Of a stretch of DNA of 6,353 nucleotides, positions 1 to 5,176 are shown piece after piece. The number at the start of each line of letters is the position of its first letter. Positions within the stretch are counted from its first letter, which is position 1. Source of the stretch: Lysobacterales bacterium. Lineage in GTDB: Bacteria; Pseudomonadota; Gammaproteobacteria; Xanthomonadales; Rhodanobacteraceae. Where the stretch lies: assembly GCA_013298265.1 (NCBI GenBank), contig JAAFHE010000034.1:1-6353 (forward strand), written 5' to 3'. The notes under the pieces are model-generated. The model was not told the DNA's origin. It worked only from the letters and a program-made list of their open reading frames with translations, and did no database searches. Made by a program: the position numbers and the translations under genes.

Positions 1-47
1 CCGATGACAGGGTCATTGGGTCCGCTGACAGCGTACTGACGCCAAAT

Positions 48-70
48 TGCGCCGAAAACGGCGCATTTTT
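48..70 (+). terminator. Intrinsic terminator of an upstream plus-strand gene
   Basis: A perfect 7-bp GC-rich stem (TGCGCCG / CGGCGCA) with an AAAA loop is followed directly by TTTTT. The T-run is on the plus strand only, so it ends a transcript entering from the left edge. Frame 1 is open from the window edge to a TGA at 37-39, nine bases before the stem, and could be the last twelve codons of that gene; this is too short to identify. The stem could also serve weakly for folE coming from the other side, but that side lacks a good U tract. Confidence 0.75.
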
Positions 71-163
71 CGGCATCTATTTGAGAATTCCTCTCCAAAA
101 GTATTTCTTCAGAGTAGAAATGGCCTTCGTGTATGCGTAGGCGGCAGCTTGTTCAGAGTCTCC

Positions 164-895
164 CTAGGTGCTCCGGCGTTGCAGCAGGGCGAGAAATTCA
201 CGGCGGAGGTTCGAGTCCTTCAGGAAGGAGCCGCGCATCACGCTGTTGATCATTTTTGAGTCCGCATCCTTCACGCCGCGCCATTGAGTGCAGAAATGGT
301 CGGCTTCCATCACGAGTGCGAGCCCGTCCGGCTGCATGCGGTCTTGCAGCAGATCTGCAAGTCGCTTCACCGCCTCTTCCTGGATCTGCGGGCGGCTCAT
401 CACCCATCCGCACAGGCGCGCGTACTTCGACAGCCCTATGAGATTGGAATGCTCGTTGGGCATGACTCCGATCCAGACCTTGCCGATAATCGGGCACAGG
501 TGGTGCGAGCAGGCACTGCGCACCGTGATCGGTCCTACGATCATCAGCTCGTTCAGATGTTCGACGTTGGGGAATTCCGTCACGTCTGGTTGCGGGTGGT
601 AGCGGCCTCTGAAGACCTCAGTCAGGTACATTTTCGCGACGCGCCGCGCCGTGTCCCGCGTGTTGTGATCACCTTCGGTGTCGATTACCAGGCTCTGCAG
701 CACGCCCTGCATCTTCAGCGTCACCTCTTCGAGCAAGAGGGGCAGTTCCGCCGCCTCGATGTGGCGCGCGATGTTGTCGTTGGCATGGAAGCGCTGTTGC
801 GCTGCCCGCAGCCGCCCTCGGATCCTCTCCGAAACCGGAACCGGCTCGCCCTGGTTCGGAACAACCTCGTCGGTCCGCTCTAACGTCGTTTGCAT
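164..895 (-). CDS. folE: GTP cyclohydrolase I
   Basis: This cytosolic enzyme converts GTP to 7,8-dihydroneopterin triphosphate, the first step of tetrahydrofolate and other pterin synthesis. The 243-residue product has the full family pattern: DTARRVAKMY at 81-90, CSHHLCPI at 129-136, the NLIGLSKYAR substrate-site segment at 151-160, and EADHFC at 197-202 followed by RGVKD. The expected zinc ligands Cys129, His132 and Cys202 and the catalytic-type histidines His131 and His200 are all present. Length is slightly above the E. coli enzyme (about 222) because of a variable N-terminal extension. The start ATG has no strong Shine-Dalgarno site in front, so the exact start is less certain than the identity. 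It lies 90 bases downstream of the fasciclin gene on the same strand and is probably co-transcribed. A folE copy next to a MerR/LitR-like regulator suggests a conditionally expressed paralogue rather than the housekeeping gene; that is inference. Confidence 0.95.
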   Translation of the reverse strand: MQTTLERTDEVVPNQGEPVPVSERIRGRLRAAQQRFHANDNIARHIEAAELPLLLEEVTLKMQGVLQSLVIDTEGDHNTRDTARRVAKMYLTEVFRGRYHPQPDVTEFPNVEHLNELMIVGPITVRSACSHHLCPIIGKVWIGVMPNEHSNLIGLSKYARLCGWVMSRPQIQEEAVKRLADLLQDRMQPDGLALVMEADHFCTQWRGVKDADSKMINSVMRGSFLKDSNLRREFLALLQRRST

Positions 896-941
896 GGCAT
901 GGACAGCTGTCGGGTAGTTGAGGCCAGGGGAGCAGAGCTCA

Positions 942-959
942 CGGCCCGTTGCCGGGCCG
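942..959. other. GC-rich hairpin between the fasciclin and folE genes
   Basis: A perfect 7-bp stem, CGGCCCG / CGGGCCG, closes a four-base loop that reads GCAA (a GNRA tetraloop) in the minus-strand transcript. It lies 27 bases after the fasciclin stop. No U-run follows on either strand, so it is not a standard intrinsic terminator. It could stabilise the upstream message or reduce read-through into folE. Confidence 0.4.
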
Positions 960-985
960 GAACTCGCTCACGTGGTGCTGGCTGC

Positions 986-1441
986 TTACTTCGGCATGAC
1001 CACCGTGTCGATCACATGGATCACGCCGTTGTCGGCGACGATGTCGGTGCCCGTTACCTTGGCGTTATTGACCATGACTCCCCCGGCCGTCGTGACGTTG
1101 AGGTTCGAACCCTGCACCGTCTTGACCATTCCGGCCTTCACATCCTTGGACATCAGCGCGCCCGGCACGACGTGGTAGGTCAACACGGCAGTGAGCTTGG
1201 CCTTGTCCTTCAGCAGTGCGTCGAGATCCGCCTTCGGGATCTTGGCGAACGCGGCATCCGTCGGCGCGAACACGGTGAAGGGGCCCGGGCCTTTCAAGGT
1301 ATCGATCAGGCCGGCTTCGGTCAGTGCGGCGGCAAGCGTCTTGAACTGTCCGGCCGCGACCGCGGTGTCGACGATGTCCGCCGCAGACGCGCCTGCTGCG
1401 AAGAGGGAGCCTGCAACCAGTGCGAGCAGTTTGTTCTTCAT
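986..1441 (-). CDS. Secreted fasciclin (FAS1) domain protein
   Basis: The product is 151 residues: a signal peptide (MKNK, a hydrophobic core, probable cleavage after Ala-Ser-Ala at residue 20) followed by one FAS1 domain filling the rest. The hallmarks are visible: the H1 segment [11 protein letters not shown] at 55-65, the central TYHVVPG at 88-94, and the H2 segment [12 protein letters not shown] at 139-150. FAS1 domains act outside the cytoplasm in adhesion or matrix interaction; the ligand here is unknown. An in-frame ATG at 1525 would add 28 charged residues in front of the signal peptide. The start at 1441 is preferred because AAAGGA lies six bases upstream and it leaves a canonical signal peptide. 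It is the first gene of a likely two-gene unit with folE and is divergent from the MerR gene. Single-domain secreted FAS1 proteins are recurrent members of proteobacterial light- or stress-induced gene sets. Confidence 0.93.
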   Translation of the reverse strand: MKNKLLALVAGSLFAAGASAADIVDTAVAAGQFKTLAAALTEAGLIDTLKGPGPFTVFAPTDAAFAKIPKADLDALLKDKAKLTAVLTYHVVPGALMSKDVKAGMVKTVQGSNLNVTTAGGVMVNNAKVTGTDIVADNGVIHVIDTVVMPK

Positions 1442-1745
1442 GATGTGTCCTTTGGGGTGGCGAATCAGGATGAAGCGTGGGATGGGGGAAAGTCGTTCAG
1501 GTGTGAAGGAAGAAGCGCGACCCATGAAGCGGCGCGTCGGCAGGAGCCACCGAGGCGCCCGTCACTACCCAGGCCGCGGCGGCAGTTAGCCACCTTGGCA
1601 GTGAAGAGGCAGTGAACTAGACAAACATTGGACACAAGATGCCGCAGCGGTACAGAATCCGCCCACCCGGCGACAATCACGGCACCGCGTTAGCGCGTCC
1701 ACATGCAGAATTTCCGTGGTGCCGCACCCTTACAGAGTGGGAAAC
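1442..1745. promoter_or_regulatory. Divergent promoter region between fasciclin-folE and the MerR gene
   Basis: This 304-base gap separates two divergent units and must hold promoters for both. On the plus strand, TTGGAC (1628-1633), a 17-base spacer and TACAGA (1651-1656) form a weak sigma-70-like candidate for the regulator. On the opposite strand TTGTCG (1670-1675) and TGTACC (1649-1654), spaced 15 bases, overlap it, so one protein bound near 1628-1675 could control both directions. Two similar minus-strand octamers, TTGTGTCC and TTGTCTAG, lie nearby at about 1617-1637. No perfect long palindrome was seen, so the operator is not identified. All promoter calls are by eye and weak. Confidence 0.4.
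1448..1453 (-). promoter_or_regulatory. Ribosome binding site fixing the fasciclin start
   Basis: AAAGGA on the minus strand, six bases before the ATG at 1441. It supports the start that places the signal peptide at the N terminus, against the longer in-frame start at 1525. Confidence 0.7.
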
Positions 1746-2741
1746 ATGTCCGGAAAAGCGTCGAAAACCAGCGTTCCCGATCCGCCTCCGAAGTTTCGTA
1801 TCGGCGCGGTATCGCGGCTCACCAAGGTCCCGGTGGATACCCTGAGGGTGTGGGAGCGTCGGTACGCAGTCGTCGCCCCGAACCGCGATCTGTCTCCGGT
1901 GCGCCTGTACGACCAGGACGATGTCGAACGGCTGGTACGCATCAAGCGACTTGTCGATGTCGGGCATGCCATTGGTTCCGTGGCGAACCTTTCGCGAGCG
2001 GAACTGGAAGCGATGCTTGCTCTACACGAGGCGCCGGCGCACGCGTCGATTCGAGGCGAGACTGACGCCACCGAAGTCTGCTGCTACAGCGACTCGCCGA
2101 GTTCCATGGATACCGAGAAGGCAGCGTCCGAGGGCGTGACGGTACTTGGGCAGTACAGCAACTGGATGGCGTTTGAAACCGCCGTCATGGAGCGCTCACC
2201 GGCAGCAATGGTCATCGAAATGGCGGCGCTCATGCCGCAGCGTGTGGACGACATCCTGCGGCTGTTCTGGCGATCGTCCTTTGTGCACGTGGTCGTCTGC
2301 TATGGATTCTCCCAAGCCGCGCAGGTGCGGCGACTCGAAGCGGAAGGTGTGATTGCACTGCAGTCACCCGTTGGCTCTTCCCAGATCATTCGCGAATTGC
2401 GGCGATCACCTAACGAGGCGCATCCGCGACCCGCCACGGCGCGCGCGGTCCTTGAGCCGCGCATGTTCGAAGATGCAGCCTTGCTTGAGATTGCGCGACG
2501 CACAACGACAGTCGATTGCGAATGCCCGCACCATCTGGTCGGCATCATCCGAACCTTGAACGAGTTCGAGTTTTACAGCGCCAATTGCGAACACCGTGGT
2601 GCCGACGAGGCGGCCCTGCACTCCATGCTGCGAGCCAGCACCGCGCAGGCTCGCGCGGTAATGGAGCGCGCGCTAGTCGAAGTGGCGGCATTCGAGGACA
2701 TGCCGCTCCCCGGGCGCGCGCGCGACTCGCGAGCCGGATAA
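1746..2741 (+). CDS. MerR-family (LitR/CarH-like) transcriptional regulator
   Basis: The product is a 331-residue cytoplasmic DNA-binding protein. Residues about 17-90 form a MerR winged helix: FRIGAVSRLTKVPVDTLRVW, then ERRY, then RLYDQDDVERL. Residues about 105-220 look like an alternating alpha/beta domain (hydrophobic strands at VTVLG, AAMVIEMAA, VHVVVCYG and VIALQS), in the place where CarH/LitR proteins carry their cobalamin-binding fold. No D/ExHxxG or WxxxEH cobalamin motif is visible. Residues about 238-315 are a helical tail with CECPHH at 258-263 and CEH at 281-283. An in-frame GTG at 1716 would add ten residues; the ATG at 1746 is preferred because a GAGTGGGA purine stretch precedes it. 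The protein is much longer than simple metal-sensing MerR proteins (about 140). Divergence from fasciclin-folE suggests it controls them and perhaps itself. LitR-like by domain order and context; the signal sensed is unknown. Confidence 0.88.
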   Translation: MSGKASKTSVPDPPPKFRIGAVSRLTKVPVDTLRVWERRYAVVAPNRDLSPVRLYDQDDVERLVRIKRLVDVGHAIGSVANLSRAELEAMLALHEAPAHASIRGETDATEVCCYSDSPSSMDTEKAASEGVTVLGQYSNWMAFETAVMERSPAAMVIEMAALMPQRVDDILRLFWRSSFVHVVVCYGFSQAAQVRRLEAEGVIALQSPVGSSQIIRELRRSPNEAHPRPATARAVLEPRMFEDAALLEIARRTTTVDCECPHHLVGIIRTLNEFEFYSANCEHRGADEAALHSMLRASTAQARAVMERALVEVAAFEDMPLPGRARDSRAG

Positions 2742-2759
2742 GGCGTGAGCCAGCGGTCA

Positions 2760-2782
2760 GGGTCATGAATTATGACTCTTTT
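2760..2782 (+). terminator. Possible intrinsic terminator of the MerR gene
   Basis: A 7-bp stem (GGGTCAT / ATGACTC, including one G-U pair) with a five-base GAATT loop is followed by TTTT. It begins 19 bases after the MerR stop codon, the right place for a terminator, but the stem is only moderately GC-rich and the T-run is short. Confidence 0.45.
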
Positions 2783-3055
2783 GGGAATTGTGTAATTCTT
2801 TGGGACATCCAAGGATTTATCGATTTCAGATGCAACCAGGTTTTCCTTGTGTCCGACGGAATTGTGAGGACCATCGAGGATCGGAACATCGGTCCCAAAG
2901 CGAGATGTCGGTAGGGCGCGCGGATTTGGTGCGGGCGTTGCGGAGGATGAACCGGGGCGAGCAGGGCAGGCGAGCGTTCACCCAGGTGGCGATTTGCAGC
3001 GCGAGCCGGATGCCCTTTAGCCAGCGCTGGCCGAGTCGTTCCGCAGTACCGGTGT
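2783..3055. other. Gene-free stretch with a possible minus-strand gene remnant
   Basis: No convincing gene is seen. A small palindrome, GAATT-gtgt-AATTC, lies at 2785-2798. The first 100 bases are AT-richer than the rest of the window. On the minus strand a frame is open from 3059 to a stop at 2826-2828 without any ATG; its first half (residues ERLGQRWLKG and IRLALQIATW) looks protein-like, so it may be the 3' remnant of a gene cut at the palindromic repeat. A plus-strand frame ending at 3063 is also open but has odd composition. Both are weak. Confidence 0.3.
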
Positions 3056-3085
3056 CAGGTTAACTTACTGCCCAACTTAACCTGG
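3056..3085. repeat. Palindromic repeat, copy 1
   Basis: CAGGTTAA (3056-3063) pairs with TTAACCTG (3077-3084) around a 13-base centre. The first 16 bases, CAGGTTAACTTACTGC, are identical to copy 2 at 3773-3788 in the same orientation, and TTAACCTGG and a later CGTTCAT are also shared. The two copies flank the cassette-like membrane protein gene. The centre reads GTTGGGC on the minus strand (3070-3076), which fits the integron core consensus GTTRRRY. Confidence 0.8.
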
Positions 3086-3202
3086 ACCCCGTTCATGCCC
3101 AGGCACGACCGCACTCGCTCCGCTTTTTTGCAGACCCTTGCCTCAGGCGCCGCCTGGCCGCGCCAAAGCAAAAAGCAAAAAAGCTTTCCCCTATAAATGA
3201 CA

Positions 3203-3224
3203 CCGTCCTGCAACGGCAGGACGG
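3203..3224 (-). terminator. Strong hairpin downstream of the membrane protein gene
   Basis: A perfect 9-bp stem, CCGTCCTGC / GCAGGACGG, with a four-base loop, lies about 50 bases beyond the stop codon of the minus-strand membrane protein gene. In that direction it is followed by TGTCATTTAT rather than a clean U-run; a T-rich stretch (AAAGCTTTTTTGC) comes 15 to 20 bases later. It may terminate the cassette transcript, or it may be an extra stem belonging to the recombination-site region. Confidence 0.4.
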
Positions 3225-3225
3225 G

Positions 3226-3280
3226 GCTCGTTCAACCCGGGATAGATAGCGGCTGCGCGATCTATCCCTATTCGTTAGGG
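3226..3280 (-). repeat. attC-like recombination site at the end of the cassette
   Basis: Read on the minus strand, the site starts with CCCTAAC, which contains the TAA stop of the membrane protein gene. It continues through a perfect 9-bp stem (3239-3247 with 3260-3268, GGGATAGAT / ATCTATCCC) and ends with GGTTGAACGAGC. This resembles an integron attC layout: a YYYAAC core that often carries the cassette stop, an imperfect palindrome, and a TTGAACGA-type inner arm. The far GTTRRRY core is not clear, so the site may be degenerate. It is called from pattern recognition only; no fold was computed. Confidence 0.42.
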
Positions 3281-3712
3281 GCGGCTTTGCCGAGAGCTGA
3301 AGAATGCGACCGTCTTTGCACTGAGCAACGCCCAGGCGTTGATGGCGATCTCTATGGTGGACCGCACCACATTCGATCCCAGCTTCTGAAACATCTTTGG
3401 ATCGCCCGTGCCACTGAATTCGGCGATGAGAAGGATGTTTTGGATGGCAAGCGTACCGAAGAACACCAGTGCAGCTCCGAGCATTCCAAGCCGAGCTTGT
3501 TGCCGGCCCATCAGCGCTGCGATGGAAGCCACCACCAAGAACATCGCAATGCCGCCAGCCGTCAAAGCTCGCGCAAATCCCGGGCGAAGCTCGGCGGGCG
3601 CTTGCGGCGAAATGAGAACGAACAGAAGGGCGGCCAGACTGAGGAGGCCGACGAAAATGTTCATGATTGCTGCAACCCACAGTCGCTTTGGTCTCGACAC
3701 GCGTGAAGACAT
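3275..3712 (-). CDS. Four-helix membrane protein of cassette type, unknown function
   Basis: The product is 145 residues with a basic N terminus (SRPKRLW) and four predicted transmembrane helices at about 11-34, 49-68, 75-97 and 112-135, joined by short loops. It is probably an inner-membrane protein. No catalytic motif is visible and the function is unknown. The ATG at 3712 lies nine bases after a GCTAGGG sequence, and the stop codon sits inside CCCTAAC; both boundaries are like those of an integron gene cassette. A longer open frame on the same strand (3093-3716) reads as low-complexity Arg/Ser-rich protein and is a shadow. The gene is flanked on both sides by palindromic repeat copies, so the whole unit probably moved or was inserted as a block. 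Small polytopic membrane proteins are common among chromosomal integron cassettes; the link is inference. Confidence 0.72.
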   Translation of the reverse strand: MSSRVSRPKRLWVAAIMNIFVGLLSLAALLFVLISPQAPAELRPGFARALTAGGIAMFLVVASIAALMGRQQARLGMLGAALVFFGTLAIQNILLIAEFSGTGDPKMFQKLGSNVVRSTIEIAINAWALLSAKTVAFFSSRQSRP

Positions 3713-3720
3713 TCAAGTGG

Positions 3721-3769
3721 CCCCTAGCGCCTGAGTTAAGCCGGCCCGTGGCGGGGCGGCCAGTAACGG
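3721..3769 (-). repeat. attC-like end in front of the membrane protein gene
   Basis: On the minus strand this reads through a stem (GCCGCCCC / GGGCCGGC, one mismatch, five-base loop, at 3740-3760), then CGGCTTAACTCAGGC and GCTAGGG. That closely follows the 3' half of aadA-type attC sites, in which CGGCTTAACTCAAGC precedes GTTAG; here the core has C in place of the second base. The opposite half is not recognisable and runs into the palindromic repeat. The site would be the downstream boundary of a previous cassette and the insertion point for this one. Confidence 0.45.
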
Positions 3770-3771
3770 GG

Positions 3772-3811
3772 CCAGGTTAACTTACTGCGCGACGTCACTA
3801 AGTTAACCTGG
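3772..3811. repeat. Palindromic repeat, copy 2
   Basis: Two perfect 13-base arms, CCAGGTTAACTTA (3772-3784) and TAAGTTAACCTGG (3799-3811), surround a 14-base centre. It is a direct copy of the repeat at 3056-3085, with a longer and more perfect palindrome. The arms contain GTTAAC. Its right edge coincides with the left edge of a 5'-truncated gene remnant, so an insertion or deletion event probably happened here. Confidence 0.82.
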
Positions 3812-4022
3812 CATCGTTCATCGACATTTGACACCGTTGTTCATGGCGCATGGCGCGCGCATGCCAAGTGTCGCCGCGAATCTGGGCACACTCGCGGATG
3901 GGCCTATTGGCTTCGACGCTGCCGACATCACTGGAGTGCGTGATTCGACCAGTGAGGTACGAGGCTATCCCGTACACTTTGCGCGTCACGCGAACGGCGT
4001 CTGGCGCATCGACTCCATGTAG
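3807..4022 (+). pseudogene. 5'-truncated remnant of an unknown gene
   Basis: The frame opens inside the palindromic repeat, just after a stop at 3804-3806, and ends at TAG 4020-4022. The last 35 residues (GVRDSTSEVRGYPVHFARHA, then NGVWRIDSM) look like the C terminus of a folded exported or lipoprotein-type protein, while the first part is uninformative. An internal TTG (3828) or ATG (3843) could make a peptide of about 60 residues, but no ribosome binding site precedes either. The AGGAG for the next gene overlaps its stop codon, so the two genes were once translationally coupled. Best read as the tail of a gene whose 5' part was removed at the repeat; a short functional peptide is possible but less likely. 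Confidence 0.42.
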
Positions 4023-4032
4023 GAGCATGACT

Positions 4033-4380
4033 ATGACCGTGTCGAATGAGCGTCAGGACGTTTCCGCCACGGGAGGTGACTCCCGTCACGTGTTGTCGGG
4101 GTGGCTGCGCATTGTGGGCGGCATAGTCATTCTAGCGACGGCCGTCGTGCTCACGGTCGCCGCTCTGTGGCTATTCGCCCCCGAGCTACTTACGGGCTCT
4201 CGCCGTACTGAGGGCATGATCCGCATTCTTGTCACGAGCCTGATCGTGTCCAGTGGTGGTGGACTATTTATGAGTGTGATGACCAGGAATCCGTCGTGGC
4301 TCCTGACGCTGCTCGCCGCCGGTGGAATGGTGGCGTTGTGGCTTCTGATCGCTGGGGCGATGGGGCCGTTGATGCATTAG
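4033..4380 (+). CDS. Small three-helix membrane protein, unknown function
   Basis: The product is 115 residues: a hydrophilic N terminus of about 20 residues, then likely transmembrane helices at about 24-48, 62-81 and 88-110. No recognisable catalytic or binding motif is present. AGGAG at 4021-4025 is seven bases before the ATG at 4033; another ATG at 4027 is too close to it. The frame is open far upstream (to 3850) but that part is a shadow of the truncated gene. The stop is seven bases from the end of the convergent lipoprotein gene, so there is almost no room for a terminator between them. It probably formed an operon with the truncated upstream gene, and its native promoter may have been lost with that gene's 5' end. 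Confidence 0.65.
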   Translation: MTVSNERQDVSATGGDSRHVLSGWLRIVGGIVILATAVVLTVAALWLFAPELLTGSRRTEGMIRILVTSLIVSSGGGLFMSVMTRNPSWLLTLLAAGGMVALWLLIAGAMGPLMH

Positions 4381-4387
4381 GTACCAC

Positions 4388-4858
4388 CTACTTGACCCTC
4401 CAGCCTTGGATTTCACCTATGAGCGTGCTGCCGGTCGGTCCGCCGACGGTGCGTTTGCCAGTAAAGGTACTACCGAGTAGTTCACCCTTCAGATCGTTGT
4501 CCACGTCGCACCAGTTGGACGTGAGATTTATCCGGAGATTGCGCCCTTCAACGAGTGCTGCTGGCTTTGAGGGCACTTCCCCCAAGGAGCCAACCTCACC
4601 TTCAAGCAGTTCCAGGGCTCGCCAGTCCCCTGAAGTGCATGTCTGTGCCTCTGCGTTCGACACGCGAAAGGTCAGCGTGTCCTTATTTCCGCTTCGGTCG
4701 ATTGTGACGAATGTCCAAACGGCTCCAGCTTGCCAGTCAGCGGGCGTTGGTTCTGCGGACAGTATTCGGTAGCGCTCAAGTCGCTTCGTGACCGCGCTGT
4801 TGCCAGCGCAAGCGGTTATGGCAATTGCTGTGAGAACGCAGATCAGCCAGTTACGCAT
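4388..4858 (-). CDS. Small secreted lipoprotein, unknown function
   Basis: The product is 156 residues. The N terminus MRNWLICVLTAIAITAC is a lipoprotein signal with a lipobox-like ITAC; Cys17 would be lipidated after cleavage. The mature part has two cysteines (74 and 117) that could form a disulfide, and a strand-rich tail with repeated Gly (GELLGSTFTGKR, then GSTLIGEIQGW). No enzyme motif is visible. An upstream in-frame ATG at 5038 would bury the signal peptide 60 residues in, so the ATG at 4858 is preferred; AGGT lies eight bases before it. The sequence just upstream (4867-4873) reads GTTAGGT on the coding strand, an integron R'-type core eight bases before the start, so this may also be a captured cassette gene. 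It converges on the three-helix membrane protein gene. Confidence 0.78.
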   Translation of the reverse strand: MRNWLICVLTAIAITACAGNSAVTKRLERYRILSAEPTPADWQAGAVWTFVTIDRSGNKDTLTFRVSNAEAQTCTSGDWRALELLEGEVGSLGEVPSKPAALVEGRNLRINLTSNWCDVDNDLKGELLGSTFTGKRTVGGPTGSTLIGEIQGWRVK

Positions 4859-4866
4859 CCTGTGGC

Positions 4867-4898
4867 ACCTAACTTCGATTTCATACCCCAGTTCGGGG
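4867..4898 (-). other. Integron-like core before the lipoprotein gene
   Basis: On the minus strand a CCCC-GAACT-GGGG hairpin (4886-4898) precedes GTTAGGT (4867-4873), which fits the GTTRRRY core consensus. The lipoprotein ATG follows after eight bases, as in integron cassettes. No partner RYYYAAC core was found within about 130 bases, so this is at most a half or decayed site. Confidence 0.3.
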
Positions 4899-5051
4899 CG
4901 CAGTAGATCCAGTATCGCCTGAATCTCCAGACGTTTCCGACACGCCATTGCGTCGCACTTTGATGCTCTCCAGCGCGGGCTCGTCCACGCTGCCGCCGCT
5001 ACCTCGGCGATGTGGCGCGTGTCACCGGCCGCCCCCATGGAGACATTCCCC
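4899..5051. other. Gene-free stretch upstream of the lipoprotein gene
   Basis: The minus-strand lipoprotein frame stays open here to 5038, but the translation (rich in Ala, Arg and Cys) and the internal signal peptide argue against it being coding. A second minus-strand frame ending at about 4880 (residues ALESIKVRRNGVSETS) reads as a plausible hydrophilic protein tail with no start in view. It may be the end of a lost gene; nothing firmer can be said. Confidence 0.3.
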
Positions 5052-5176
5052 GATCGCCGTAATGGATCCAGGTGCTGACCGGAGCGATGGAGCCAGCGGA
5101 TGATCGGGCTATTAGCGCCAGTCGATGATCGCCGTATTCGAGCTAGCCGAGGACCGGGCTAAAGACGCCAGCGGAT
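5052..5176. repeat. 25-base-period degenerate tandem array
   Basis: Five successive units of exactly 25 bases start at 5052, 5077, 5102, 5127 and 5152. Each begins with GAYCG and most contain a GCCAG-like block (GCCAG, GCTAG or TCCAG) near unit position 17 and end in GAT or GAG. Units at 5102 and 5152 match at 19 of 26 positions; those at 5052 and 5127 share the first ten bases, GATCGCCGTA. A looser sixth unit may start at 5177-5182. There are no unrelated spacers, so it is not a CRISPR array. Multiple imperfect terminal repeats containing GGATCC and GATCG are seen at IS21-family ends, so this may be a leftover IS end; no transposase is nearby. Confidence 0.6.

Noticed and set aside
284..883. 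Long plus-strand open frame opposite folE
   Set aside because: It is the antisense shadow of a well-supported folE gene and its translation has no protein-like motif.
890..1615. Plus-strand open frame of 241 codons opposite the fasciclin gene
   Set aside because: Arg/Gly/His-rich translation, antisense to a gene with clear FAS1 motifs and a signal peptide.
1442..1745. Cobalamin riboswitch or other leader RNA
   Set aside because: No B12-box-like sequence or extended conserved stem pattern was seen in the divergent gap.
2788..3063. Plus-strand open frame of 91 codons before the first palindromic repeat
   Set aside because: No ribosome binding site, Arg/Ser-rich translation, and it ends inside the repeat; coding potential is not convincing.
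3093..3716. Minus-strand open frame of 207 codons overlapping the four-helix protein gene
   Set aside because: Arg/Ser/Cys-rich with no hydrophobic pattern; the overlapping frame has four clean membrane helices and cassette-type boundaries.
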